Shown here piece after piece: positions 34,889 through 43,542 of a stretch of DNA of 64,000 bases. The notes under the pieces were generated by a model. The model had not been told where the DNA came from. It saw nothing but the letters and a program-made list of their open reading frames with translations, and did no database searches. Within the stretch, counting starts at the first letter, position 1. Every line of letters begins with the position of its first letter. Position numbers and translations under genes: made by a program. Source of the stretch: Roseburia zhanii (GTDB lineage: Bacteria > Bacillota > Clostridia > Lachnospirales > Lachnospiraceae). The stretch is from positions 558,001 through 622,000 of the forward strand of contig NZ_JACOPH010000001.1 in assembly GCF_014287635.1 (NCBI RefSeq). Reading direction: 5' to 3'.

Positions 34889-36634
34889 ATGAGCAACATT
34901 TACAGAGATGTCACATTAGAGCATGTGACAGAAGCAGACATTGACAAGGAATTAAGGATTGCAGGCTGGGTAGAAAATATCCGTGACCATGGCGGTGTGT
35001 CTTTTATTGATTTAAGAGATATGTATGCGGTGATGCAGGTCGTGATCAGAGATAGCAGTCTGTTAAAAGGAATCCGTAAAGAGCAGGCAGTTTCGATCAA
35101 AGGTATTGTAGAAAAAAGAGATGAAGAAACCTACAATCCAAAGATCCCGACAGGAACGATCGAATTAGAAGCACATGAGATCGATATTTTAGGAGAAGTA
35201 TATAAGAACCTTCCATTTGAGATCCAGACGAGCAAGGAAGTCAGAGAAGATGTCCGTTTGAAATACCGTTATTTAGATCTGCGTAACCAGAAAGTCAAAG
35301 ACAATATTATCTTCCGTTCCAAGGTGATCTCATTCTTAAGGCAGAAGATGACAGAGATGGGATTTTTAGAGATCCAGACACCGATCCTTTGTGCATCATC
35401 ACCGGAAGGAGCAAGAGATTATATCGTACCTTCCAGAAAATTCAAAGGTAAGTTTTATGCATTGCCACAGGCACCGCAGCAGTACAAACAGTTACTTATG
35501 GTATCAGGATTTGATAAGTATTTCCAGATCGCTCCATGTTTTCGAGATGAGGATGCAAGAGCAGACCGTTCGCCGGGAGAATTTTACCAGTTAGATTTTG
35601 AAATGAGTTTTGCAACACAGGAAGAAGTTTTTGCAGTCGGTGAAGAAGTTTTAACAGCCGCATTTGAAAAGTTTGCACCGGAAGGATATGAAGTTACCAA
35701 AGCACCATATCCGATCATCAGCTACAAACAGGCAATGTTAGAATTTGGTACAGACAAGCCGGATCTTAGAAACCCGCTTCGGATCATGGATGTGACAGAG
35801 TTTTTCCAGAAATGTACATTTAAACCATTTATCGGAAGAACTGTCCGTGCGATCCGCGTCCATGCAGACATGTCGAAAGGATTCCATGAAAAACTTTTAA
35901 AATTTGCAACCGGGATCGGCATGGGTGGACTTGGTTATTTAGAAGTATTAGAAGATGGTTCTTATAAGGGCCCGATCGATAAATTTATTCCGGACGAGTT
36001 AAAAGAGGAGTTCCGTACTTTAACCGGATCAGGAGTTGGCGATACGATCTTCTTTATGGCAGACAAAGAAGAACGGGCAGCTTATTACGCAGGAATGATC
36101 CGTACCGAATTAGGAGAAAAATTAGACCTGATCGAGAAAAATGCATACCGTTTCTGCTATGTAAATGATTTCCCGATGTTTGAAAAAGATCCTGATACGA
36201 AAAAGATCGGATTTACACATAACCCGTTTTCGATGCCGCAGGGCGGTTTAGAAGCATTAGAAAATAAAGATCCGCTGGATATCTTAGCATATCAGTATGA
36301 TATTGTATGCAACGGTGTGGAATTATCTTCCGGTGCTGTCCGTAACCACGATATGCAGATCATGGTAAAAGCATTTGAGATCGCAGGTTATGATGAAGAG
36401 GTATTAAAAGAAAAATTCGGAGCATTATATAACGCATTCCAGTATGGAGCACCGCCACACGCAGGTATGGCACCGGGCGTTGACCGTATGATCATGCTGT
36501 TGCGTGGAGAAGACAATATCCGTGAAGTCATTGCATATCCAATGAACGGAAATGCAGAAGATTTAATGTGTGGAGCACCAAGTACCGTAACAGAACAGCA
36601 GTTAAGAGAAGTTCATATCAAAGTCAGAGATTAG
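34889..36634 (+). CDS. aspS: aspartyl-tRNA synthetase, probably non-discriminating
   Basis: A 581-residue bacterial-type class IIb synthetase. Regions in order: OB-fold anticodon-binding domain (residues 1-~105), catalytic core with motif 2 (CFRDEDARADRSPGEFYQLD), GAD insertion (~280-410) and motif 3 (GMAPGVDRMIMLLRG). The start at 34889 has AGGAG 7 nt upstream; an ATG 6 nt earlier is too close to it. The anticodon-binding loop reads RDHGGVSFIDLRD. A His at this position occurs in non-discriminating AspRS, which also charges tRNA-Asn. With gatCAB directly downstream, amidation of Asp-tRNA-Asn is likely. Confidence 0.96.
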   Translation: MSNIYRDVTLEHVTEADIDKELRIAGWVENIRDHGGVSFIDLRDMYAVMQVVIRDSSLLKGIRKEQAVSIKGIVEKRDEETYNPKIPTGTIELEAHEIDILGEVYKNLPFEIQTSKEVREDVRLKYRYLDLRNQKVKDNIIFRSKVISFLRQKMTEMGFLEIQTPILCASSPEGARDYIVPSRKFKGKFYALPQAPQQYKQLLMVSGFDKYFQIAPCFRDEDARADRSPGEFYQLDFEMSFATQEEVFAVGEEVLTAAFEKFAPEGYEVTKAPYPIISYKQAMLEFGTDKPDLRNPLRIMDVTEFFQKCTFKPFIGRTVRAIRVHADMSKGFHEKLLKFATGIGMGGLGYLEVLEDGSYKGPIDKFIPDELKEEFRTLTGSGVGDTIFFMADKEERAAYYAGMIRTELGEKLDLIEKNAYRFCYVNDFPMFEKDPDTKKIGFTHNPFSMPQGGLEALENKDPLDILAYQYDIVCNGVELSSGAVRNHDMQIMVKAFEIAGYDEEVLKEKFGALYNAFQYGAPPHAGMAPGVDRMIMLLRGEDNIREVIAYPMNGNAEDLMCGAPSTVTEQQLREVHIKVRD

Positions 36635-36645
36635 AGGAGGTTCTT

Positions 36646-36939
36646 ATGGCAAACGTGATTTCAGATGAAACCATTGAATATGTAGGAATTTTAGCAAAGC
36701 TTGAGCTTTCCGGCGAGGAAAGGGAACGTGCAAAAAAAGATATGGGCGAGATGTTAGACTATATTGATAAGTTAAATGAGTTAGACACTTCTGCCGTAGA
36801 GCCGATGTCACATATTTTTCCGGTCGGCAATGTATTTCGTGAAGATGTCGTGACAAATGGTGATGAAAGTGAAGACACCTTAGCGAATGCACCGGTCAGA
36901 AAAGACAATGGATTTGTCGTTCCAAAGACAATCGGATAG
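36646..36939 (+). CDS. gatC: Asp-tRNA(Asn)/Glu-tRNA(Gln) amidotransferase subunit C
   Basis: A 97-residue GatC, which wraps around GatA and GatB and stabilises the amidotransferase. It shows the helical start (SDETIEYVGILAKLELS) and the conserved LRED-like tail as NVFREDVV with an ANAPVRKDNGFVVPKTI end. The ATG at 36646 has GAGGAGG 6 nt upstream and is 12 bp after aspS; an earlier in-frame start is inside aspS. It is the second gene of the T-box operon. Confidence 0.94.
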   Translation: MANVISDETIEYVGILAKLELSGEERERAKKDMGEMLDYIDKLNELDTSAVEPMSHIFPVGNVFREDVVTNGDESEDTLANAPVRKDNGFVVPKTIG

Positions 36940-36948
36940 GAGGATGGC

Positions 36949-38424
36949 ATGAGTTTGACAAGTGAAAGCGCAGTAGCATTAGGAAAAAAAATACAGGCAA
37001 AAGAAATTACAGCAGTAGAAGCAGCGCAGGCAGCATTAGATGCCATCAGGGCAAAAGAAGATAAGGTTCATGCGTTTGTGACCGTAGCAGAGGAAGAAGC
37101 TGTTTTAAAACGGGCAGGCGAAGTGCAAAAGCAGATTGAGCAGGGAATACTGACCAATGTATTAGCCGGCGTTCCGGTAGCAATCAAAGACAATATGTGT
37201 ACAAAAGGAATGCTTACGACTTGCAGTTCTAAGATCTTAGAGAATTTTATCCCGACTTATACTGCAGAAGCAGTCTTAAATTTAGAGAAAGCCGGAGCAG
37301 TCATCATCGGCAAGACAAACATGGATGAATTTGCAATGGGAAGTACAACCGAAACTTCTTATTATGGAGCAACCAAAAATCCATGGAATGAAAACCATGT
37401 TCCGGGAGGCTCTTCCGGCGGTTCCTGTGCAGCAGTTGCAGCAGAAGAATGTTTTTACGCATTAGGTTCTGATACCGGTGGTTCAATCCGCCAGCCGAGT
37501 TCTTTTTGCGGAGTAACAGGTATTAAGCCGACTTATGGTACAGTTTCCCGTTATGGTCTGATCGCATATGGTTCTTCGTTAGACCAGATCGGACCGGTCG
37601 CAAAAGATGTGACAGACTGTGCAGCGATTCTTGAAGCGATTTCTTCTTATGATAAGAAGGATTCCACATCGATCAACCGGAAAGATTTAGATTTCACTTC
37701 GGCATTAGTAGATGATGTCAAAGGCATGAAGATCGGTATTCCAAAAGATTATTTTAAAGAAGGCTTAGATGAAGAAGTCAAAGAAGCTGTATTACATGCA
37801 GCAAAAGTCTTAGAAGAAAAAGGAGCCATTGTCGAGGAGTTTGATCTTGGACTTGTCGATTATGCGATTCCGGCATATTATGTTATCGCCTGTGCAGAGG
37901 CAAGTTCAAACCTTGCACGTTTTGATGGTGTCAAATATGGCTATCGTACCGCAGACTATGAAGGACTTCATAATATGTATAAAAAGACACGTTCCGAAGG
38001 ATTTGGTGCAGAAGTAAAACGCCGTATCATGTTAGGTTCCTTCGTTTTAAGTTCCGGTTATTATGATGCATATTATTTAAAGGCACTTCGTACAAAAGCG
38101 ATGATCAAGCAGGAATTTGACAAGGCATTTGCAAAATATGATGTGATCTTAGGGCCGGCAGCACCGTCGACCGCACCGCTTCTTGGCAGTAGTTTAGATG
38201 ATCCGATGAAGATGTATTTAGGAGATATTTATACGATCTCTGTCAATCTTGCAGGACTTCCGGGTATTTCTTTACCATGTGGTATTGATAAAAAAGGACT
38301 GCCGATCGGTTTACAGTTGATCGGTGACTGTTTTAACGAAAAGAAGATCATACAGATGGCATATGCATTTGAACAGACAAGACCGTATCAACACAGTCCG
38401 TTGAGTGCATGTACAGAGGCTTAA
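36949..38424 (+). CDS. gatA: Asp-tRNA(Asn)/Glu-tRNA(Gln) amidotransferase subunit A
   Basis: A 491-residue amidase-signature glutaminase that releases ammonia from glutamine for tRNA-dependent amidation. The Ser-cisSer-Lys triad is intact: Lys in VAIKDNM, cis-Ser in PGGSSGGSCAAVAA and nucleophile Ser in SDTGGSIRQPSSFCGV. AGGAGG lies 5 nt before the ATG, 9 bp after gatC. It works in a channelled complex with GatB and GatC. Confidence 0.97.
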   Translation: MSLTSESAVALGKKIQAKEITAVEAAQAALDAIRAKEDKVHAFVTVAEEEAVLKRAGEVQKQIEQGILTNVLAGVPVAIKDNMCTKGMLTTCSSKILENFIPTYTAEAVLNLEKAGAVIIGKTNMDEFAMGSTTETSYYGATKNPWNENHVPGGSSGGSCAAVAAEECFYALGSDTGGSIRQPSSFCGVTGIKPTYGTVSRYGLIAYGSSLDQIGPVAKDVTDCAAILEAISSYDKKDSTSINRKDLDFTSALVDDVKGMKIGIPKDYFKEGLDEEVKEAVLHAAKVLEEKGAIVEEFDLGLVDYAIPAYYVIACAEASSNLARFDGVKYGYRTADYEGLHNMYKKTRSEGFGAEVKRRIMLGSFVLSSGYYDAYYLKALRTKAMIKQEFDKAFAKYDVILGPAAPSTAPLLGSSLDDPMKMYLGDIYTISVNLAGLPGISLPCGIDKKGLPIGLQLIGDCFNEKKIIQMAYAFEQTRPYQHSPLSACTEA

Positions 38425-38445
38425 TGGAGCAGACAGGAGGTAACG

Positions 38446-39885
38446 ATGAGTAAAGAATATGAAACCGTCATTGGTTTGGAAGTTCATGTAGAACTGGCAA
38501 CAAAGACAAAGATTTTCTGTGGCTGCTCTACCGCTTTTGGAGGAGCACCAAACAGCCATACCTGTCCGGTCTGCACAGGAATGCCGGGTTCCCTTCCGGT
38601 ACTCAATAAGCAGGTAGTCGAATATGCAATGGCAGTAGGACTTGCAACAAACTGTGATATTACAAAGGACTGCAAGTTTGACAGAAAGAATTATTTCTAC
38701 CCTGACAATCCACAGAATTACCAGATATCACAGTTATATCTGCCGATCTGCCGGAATGGAAAAGTAGAGATCGAAACAGAAGATGGCAATAAGAAATTTA
38801 TCGGTATCCATGAGATCCATATGGAAGAAGATGCCGGAAAATTAGTACACGATGAATGGGAAGACTGTTCTATCGTAGATTTTAACCGATCCGGTGTACC
38901 GTTAATAGAGATCGTATCCGAACCGGATATGCGTTCCGCAGAAGAAGTAATTGCATACTTAGATAAGCTGCGTCTGATCATACAGTATTTAGGAGCATCT
39001 GACTGTAAATTACAGGAAGGTTCGATGCGTGCAGATGTCAATTTGTCCGTGCGTGAAGCAGGAAGTACAACATTTGGTACACGTACGGAAATGAAAAACT
39101 TAAATTCCTTCAAAGCGATCGCAAGAGCGATTGAAAATGAGAAAAACAGACAGATCGATCTGATCGAAGCAGGCGAAAAAGTCATTCAGGAAACCAGACG
39201 GTGGGACGATACCAAAGAATATTCCTATGCGATGCGTTCGAAAGAAGATGCACAGGATTACCGTTATTTCCCAGATCCGGACCTCGTTCCGGTACATATC
39301 AGTGATGAGTGGATCGAGCGTGTAAAAGCAGCACAGCCGGAACTTCGGACAGAGAAATTAGCACGTTACCAGAGCGAGTTTGAACTGCCTGCATATGATG
39401 CAGAAATCTTAACCGGTACAAAGAAATTAGCAGATATCTTTGAAGCAACAACAGAGATCTGTGGCAAGCCGAAAAAGGTTTCAAACTGGCTGATGGGTGA
39501 AACCATGCGTCTGTTAAAAGAGAAAAATATGGAACCGGAAGATATCCGTTTTTCACCGGTGCATTTAGCAGATCTGATCGGACTTGTCGATGAAGGAACG
39601 ATCAACAGCTCTGTGGCAAAAGAAGTATTTGAGATCATCTTCGATGAAGATATCGATCCAAAACAGTATGTAGAAGAAAAAGGGTTAAAGACCGTCAATG
39701 ATGCCGGAGCCTTAAGAGAAACGATTGAGAAGATCGTCAATGACAATCCGAAATCCGTAGAAGATTTCCATAACGGAAAAGAAAAAGCGATGGGATTTTT
39801 AGTTGGACAGACGATGAAAGCCATGAAAGGCAAGGCAAATCCTGCAATGGTCAATGAGATCTTAAGGGAATTGTTAAGCAGGTAA
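38446..39885 (+). CDS. gatB: Asp-tRNA(Asn)/Glu-tRNA(Gln) amidotransferase subunit B
   Basis: A 479-residue subunit that activates the aminoacyl-tRNA carboxylate and transfers ammonia. Signature segments: IGLEVHVELATKTKIFC at the start, zinc-site cysteines in CGCSTAFG and HTCPVCTGMPG, the DFNRSGVPLIEIVSEPD region and the C-terminal YqeY-like helical tail (FLVGQTMKAMKGKANP). AGGAGG precedes the ATG. It completes aspS-gatC-gatA-gatB and is 5 bp before a DNA glycosylase gene that may be cotranscribed. Confidence 0.97.
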   Translation: MSKEYETVIGLEVHVELATKTKIFCGCSTAFGGAPNSHTCPVCTGMPGSLPVLNKQVVEYAMAVGLATNCDITKDCKFDRKNYFYPDNPQNYQISQLYLPICRNGKVEIETEDGNKKFIGIHEIHMEEDAGKLVHDEWEDCSIVDFNRSGVPLIEIVSEPDMRSAEEVIAYLDKLRLIIQYLGASDCKLQEGSMRADVNLSVREAGSTTFGTRTEMKNLNSFKAIARAIENEKNRQIDLIEAGEKVIQETRRWDDTKEYSYAMRSKEDAQDYRYFPDPDLVPVHISDEWIERVKAAQPELRTEKLARYQSEFELPAYDAEILTGTKKLADIFEATTEICGKPKKVSNWLMGETMRLLKEKNMEPEDIRFSPVHLADLIGLVDEGTINSSVAKEVFEIIFDEDIDPKQYVEEKGLKTVNDAGALRETIEKIVNDNPKSVEDFHNGKEKAMGFLVGQTMKAMKGKANPAMVNEILRELLSR

Positions 39886-39890
39886 CAGAA

Positions 39891-40532
39891 ATGTATTTTC
39901 AATATGGCAGTGTAGAAACGGATTATTTAAAACAAAAGGATAAAGTGTTCGGTGAGATCATCGATCAGATCGGTCATATCGACAGGGAAACAGACAGTGA
40001 TCTGTTTTCCTCGATCGTGCACCATATCATCGGACAGCAGATCTCCACAAAGGCACAGGCAACGATATGGCAAAGGATGCGGGATGCATTGGGCGTGGTA
40101 GATGCAGAGCATATCTTAGAAGCAGGAGAGGATAAGTTACAGTCCCTTGGAATATCTTACCGGAAAGCAGGCTATATTACAGATCTTGCAGCGAAAGTGC
40201 AAGGTGGTCAGTTTGACCTCTGTGGCATCTGGGAAAAATCAGATGAAGAAGCCATACGGGAATTAAGTTCCTTAAAAGGTATCGGCGTATGGACAGCAGA
40301 AATGATCTTACTGTTTTGTATGCAGCGGCCGGATATCTTCAGTTATGATGATCTTGCCATCCAAAGAGGGCTTCGGATGGTATATCATCACAGAAAGATC
40401 AATAAAAAATTATTTGAAAAATACCGCCGGCGTTTTTCTCCGTATTGTAGTGTGGCAAGTTTATATCTGTGGGCTGTATCGGGTGGTGCAGTCAGTGGAA
40501 TGAAGGACTATGCGCCGAAGGCAAAAAAATAA
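39891..40532 (+). CDS. HhH-GPD DNA glycosylase (AlkA-like)
   Basis: A 213-residue base-excision DNA glycosylase, probably removing alkylated bases such as 3-methyladenine. The helix-hairpin-helix is LSSLKGIGVWTAEMIL and the catalytic Asp is in FSYDDLAIQRG. IIGQQISTKAQATIW is a typical early segment. No Fe-S cluster cysteines as in EndoIII are seen. The start lies 5 bp after gatB, without a strong site, so translational coupling is possible. Confidence 0.88.
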   Translation: MYFQYGSVETDYLKQKDKVFGEIIDQIGHIDRETDSDLFSSIVHHIIGQQISTKAQATIWQRMRDALGVVDAEHILEAGEDKLQSLGISYRKAGYITDLAAKVQGGQFDLCGIWEKSDEEAIRELSSLKGIGVWTAEMILLFCMQRPDIFSYDDLAIQRGLRMVYHHRKINKKLFEKYRRRFSPYCSVASLYLWAVSGGAVSGMKDYAPKAKK

Positions 40533-40747
40533 TGAAGTATACACAGCATCTGGACAGCTATTGTCTGGGTGCTGTAATTATTTGATGCAGTTGTTTTCGC
40601 TTTTGAAGTTGTTTGCGTGGGTGCCGTATATCAGTAAGGTGACGCAGAAGATATTGATCTTTGAGAAGGAGTAGAAGTGCGGAATTGATGGTAGGGTTAA
40701 GGTATTGAAGCCTGTGCTAATCATGGGGCGACAAACTGTCCGAGTGT

Positions 40748-40964
40748 CCCCTTACCAGCCTGCGGTTTCCTGCCCAGCTTTTTAGTGCATCTAAGCAGGT
40801 GCATGGCATAAGCGTTTATTTCAAAAGCTGTCCCAAACTCGCCTGACAGGTAGAGGGGGTGTTACATTTGTGAGCTCAGACAGTGGGACAGCTTTTGCGC
40901 GCTTATGTCATGCACCAGCTAAGACGCACACAAAAGTCTGGTCAAGGAAACCGCAGGCTAGGGG
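40748..40964. repeat. 217-bp rod-like inverted repeat, candidate structured RNA
   Basis: Successive paired blocks: CCCCT with AGGGG at the ends, AGCCTGCGGTTTCC (40757-40770) with GGAAACCGCAGGCT (40946-40959), GTGCATCTAAGC with GCTAAGACGCAC (10 of 12), GGTGCATGGCATAAGCG (40798-40814) with CGCTTATGTCATGCACC (one G-U), and AAAAGCTGTCCCA (40823-40835) with TGGGACAGCTTTT (40884-40896). A ~48-nt apical loop remains. Internal bulges fall at matching places on both sides. A T-run (GGCAGTTTTT) ends near 40980. It fills most of the 582-bp gap before clpX; I find no credible coding sequence there. Confidence 0.65.
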
Positions 40965-41114
40965 CAGTATGGCAGTTTTTCACAACCCACCCTACACAGG
41001 CTCACTACTATCCGTTTAAACCACTCAACAAAAAATCAAGCATTGAGATTCTCGCCCAGATGATTTATACTCTAAAGAAAAAATACGATACATAAGTAAG
41101 GAGCAGAATACAAT

Positions 41115-42590
41115 ATGTCTGAACAGGATTTTTATGAAGTAGAACCAACGCAGGAAGAAACAACAGCAGAAACAGCAGACACTTCCGATCATGACGATAA
41201 AGACGAATATGAACAGATCTGTTACATCTGCCACAGACCAGAGCGGGTAGCAGGAAAAATGATCAAGATTCCGGGAGGAATCTGTATCTGTGCAGATTGT
41301 ATGCAGAAAACATTTGATACGATGAATTATTCAGGAATATCCATGGACGATATGATGAATATGAGTAACCTGAACAATTTAAACAATAACGGCAAGATGC
41401 CAAATATCAGTATGATCAATCTGTCCGATCTGCAGGGATTTATGCCAAACCAGCAGAAGATCAAGAAAAAGAAGAAATCAGAGCAGAAAAAACCGATGCT
41501 CGACATCAAATCCATTCCGGCACCACATAAGATCAAAGCCAGTTTAGATGAATATATCGTTGGACAGGAACATGCGAAGAAAGTTATGTCTGTAGCTGTG
41601 TATAACCATTATAAAAGAGTGGCAGCAGATACAGATGATGGCATTGAGATCGAAAAATCAAATATGCTGATGATCGGGCCGACAGGTTCCGGTAAGACTT
41701 ACATGGTAAAGACATTGGCAAAATTATTAGATGTGCCGCTTGCGATCACAGATGCAACCTCTTTGACAGAGGCAGGTTATATCGGCGATGATATCGAAAG
41801 CGTTGTCAGCAAACTGTTAGCAGCGGCAGATAACGATGTGGAACGTGCAGAGCATGGCATCATTTTTATTGATGAGATCGATAAGATCGCAAAGAAAAAG
41901 AACACGAACCAGAGAGATGTCAGTGGAGAATCTGTACAGCAGGGAATGTTAAAAATGTTAGAGGGTGCAGAAGTAGAAGTGCCGGTTGGTGCAAGCAGTA
42001 AAAATGCCATGGTGCCGATGATGACAGTCAATACCAGAAATATCTTATTTATCTGTGGCGGAGCATTTCCGGATTTAGAGGAGATCATCAAAGAACGTCT
42101 GAATAAAGAAGCGTCCATAGGATTTAAGGCGGATTTAAAAGATAAATATGATAAAGAAGAAAATCTTTTGACCAAAGTTTTAGTAGAAGATGTCCGTAAG
42201 TACGGTATGATACCGGAGTTCTTAGGACGACTGCCGATCCTGTTTTCCTTAGAAGCATTAACAGAGGACATGCTGGTGCGGATCTTAACAGAGCCAAAGA
42301 GTGCGATCGTAAAGCAGTACCAGAAGCTGCTTGCAATGGATGAAGTAAAGCTGGTATTTGAAGACGATGCACTTCATGCGATCGCAGCAAAAGCAAAAGA
42401 GAAGAAAGTCGGAGCGCGTGCACTCCGGGCGATCATCGAAGACTTCATGTTAGATATCATGTATGAAATACCAAAAGATGATAATATCGGTATGGTAACA
42501 ATAACAAAGGACTATATAGAAGGAAAAGGCGGGCCGCTGATCACGATGCGTGGATGTATGGAATTAGAAGATAAAGAGGCAGTGATCTAG
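41115..42590 (+). CDS. clpX: ClpX-family AAA+ unfoldase (divergent)
   Basis: A 491-residue ATP-dependent unfoldase of the ClpX type. It has an acidic N-terminal extension, a four-Cys zinc finger (CYICHRP and CICADCMQ), then an unusual Met/Asn-rich low-complexity linker of about 55 residues (MNMSNLNNLNNNGKM...), and the AAA module: Walker A GPTGSGKT, Walker [12 protein letters not shown], pore loop GYIGDD (GYVGED is usual) and the ClpP-docking IGF tripeptide (ASIGFKAD). Typical ClpX is ~410-430 residues and lies beside clpP and tig, which are absent here. It may be the main ClpX relocated or a second paralogue. Confidence 0.85.
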   Translation: MSEQDFYEVEPTQEETTAETADTSDHDDKDEYEQICYICHRPERVAGKMIKIPGGICICADCMQKTFDTMNYSGISMDDMMNMSNLNNLNNNGKMPNISMINLSDLQGFMPNQQKIKKKKKSEQKKPMLDIKSIPAPHKIKASLDEYIVGQEHAKKVMSVAVYNHYKRVAADTDDGIEIEKSNMLMIGPTGSGKTYMVKTLAKLLDVPLAITDATSLTEAGYIGDDIESVVSKLLAAADNDVERAEHGIIFIDEIDKIAKKKNTNQRDVSGESVQQGMLKMLEGAEVEVPVGASSKNAMVPMMTVNTRNILFICGGAFPDLEEIIKERLNKEASIGFKADLKDKYDKEENLLTKVLVEDVRKYGMIPEFLGRLPILFSLEALTEDMLVRILTEPKSAIVKQYQKLLAMDEVKLVFEDDALHAIAAKAKEKKVGARALRAIIEDFMLDIMYEIPKDDNIGMVTITKDYIEGKGGPLITMRGCMELEDKEAVI

Positions 42591-42609
42591 GTATCGAAAA
42601 CCGCTTTAA

Positions 42610-42741
42610 CAGAAGAATGATGGTAATAAAGATGATGAGAATCAGGAACTTCATTACGAGAAAGCCTTAAAGAAAGGAAAAACAAAAGTGACTGTGAAAT
42701 CAGGCAGTAAAAAAGCACAGATCATAGTTACTGTAAAGTAA
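42610..42741 (+). pseudogene. C-terminal remnant of a bacterial Ig-like (Big_2-type) domain protein
   Basis: An open frame of 43 codons without a start codon ends in a repetitive strand pattern, KKGKTKVTVKSGSKKAQ then IIVTVK and a stop, as at the C-terminus of Big_2-domain surface proteins. It begins directly after a stop in frame and lies between clpX and the DUF3877-like gene. It looks like a gene end left by a deletion. Confidence 0.45.
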
Positions 42742-42751
42742 TGACAGAAGT

Positions 42752-43297
42752 ATGGACACAGACAGATTGATAGAAAATATCATAGAACAGATCAAAGAAG
42801 CACAGATAAAACTCGGATATGTCAAAGAAGTGATCCGGTTATATTTTCCGGCGGCATCATTATCCCTGCTGTTACAGATACCAGAAGAATCCGCAGACGT
42901 ATTAGCAGAGCAGCTGCAAAAGGAAAGCAGTTTAAAAGATACAATGCTTGGTGAAATGCAGTTTTCTTCCTGCAAGGGAAACCGGGTGGAAGTCTGTATA
43001 CTGCCGCAGGGTGCAGAATATGTGCATCAGTATGTCAAAGATCCACCGTTTTTGGTGAGCATCATACAGTTATTTGGAGAGAATCATCACCTGACGATCG
43101 AAGAAATCTGCAGAGCATTTGAAAAATTCAATCCAAATTATATCTGCAAGAAGATGGAAGAAGGAATGGATTTTGATTATGTTTTATATTTCCCGGATGA
43201 AACACCGGATGCGTGGTACTACTGCATCCGGATGGAAATGGGGCATACGATCTATCACCGCTTTTCAAAAGAGGACTATTTAGGATTCGGGTGTTAA
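42752..43297 (+). CDS. DUF3877-like conserved protein
   Basis: A 181-residue soluble protein. It resembles DUF3877 proteins of Lachnospiraceae in its first ~60 residues (IKEAQIKLGYVKEVIRLYFP) and in FDYVLYFPDETPDAWYYC; I give this family with reservation. No catalytic motif, signal peptide or membrane segment is visible. The site before the ATG is weak (GACAGAAG). Its last five codons (LGFGC) fall inside the left arm of a 121-bp inverted repeat, so the original C-terminus may have been altered. Confidence 0.6.
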   Translation: MDTDRLIENIIEQIKEAQIKLGYVKEVIRLYFPAASLSLLLQIPEESADVLAEQLQKESSLKDTMLGEMQFSSCKGNRVEVCILPQGAEYVHQYVKDPPFLVSIIQLFGENHHLTIEEICRAFEKFNPNYICKKMEEGMDFDYVLYFPDETPDAWYYCIRMEMGHTIYHRFSKEDYLGFGC

Positions 43298-43402
43298 AAG
43301 GTGGTTCACAACTTAGTGGTTAGCAAATTGCACAAAACAGACTCGGCTTTGTGCAATCTGCCAATCAAAAAACTTGAAGCCACCTTTTGACACCCGAATC
43401 CT
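43282..43402. repeat. 121-bp inverted-repeat element
   Basis: Outer arms of 27-28 bp, AGGATTCGGGTGT...GGTGG (from 43282) and GCCACC...ACACCCGAATCCT (to 43402), pair with one mismatch and one single-base indel. Inner arms AAATTGCACAAA/TTTGTGCAAT pair around ACAGACTCGGC. The left arm contains the stop codon of the preceding gene. No coding capacity; it resembles a MITE or a very strong hairpin. Confidence 0.65.
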
Positions 43403-43449
43403 ATGTAGGAAACACAAATTTTATTGAGAAACACTCTCTACAAAGAGTA

Positions 43450-43525
43450 TTGTATTCAAGAATAAAAAGTGATATTCTTACCTTACAGTTAGACAAGACT
43501 AATCAAAAATAAATAAGACTAACTG
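43450..43525 (+). promoter_or_regulatory. flavodoxin promoter and downstream operator candidate
   Basis: TTGTAT (43450-43455), 17-bp spacer, TATTCT (43473-43478). Downstream of the start site lie CAGTTAG (43486-43492) and its inverse CTAACTG (43519-43525), with two direct AAGACTAA elements between and in the right arm. TTAG/CTAA half-sites resemble those around the feo promoter. Confidence 0.5.
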
Positions 43526-43542
43526 CATAAAGGAGGAAGATC

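Noticed and set aside
40748..40964. SRP RNA, tmRNA or RNase P RNA
   Set aside because: None of the conserved core sequences of these RNAs is present. 6S RNA could not be confirmed or excluded by eye.
40883..41095. 70-codon open frame before clpX
   Set aside because: Most of it lies in the right arm of the rod-like inverted repeat, it has no ribosome site, and the translation has no recognisable pattern.
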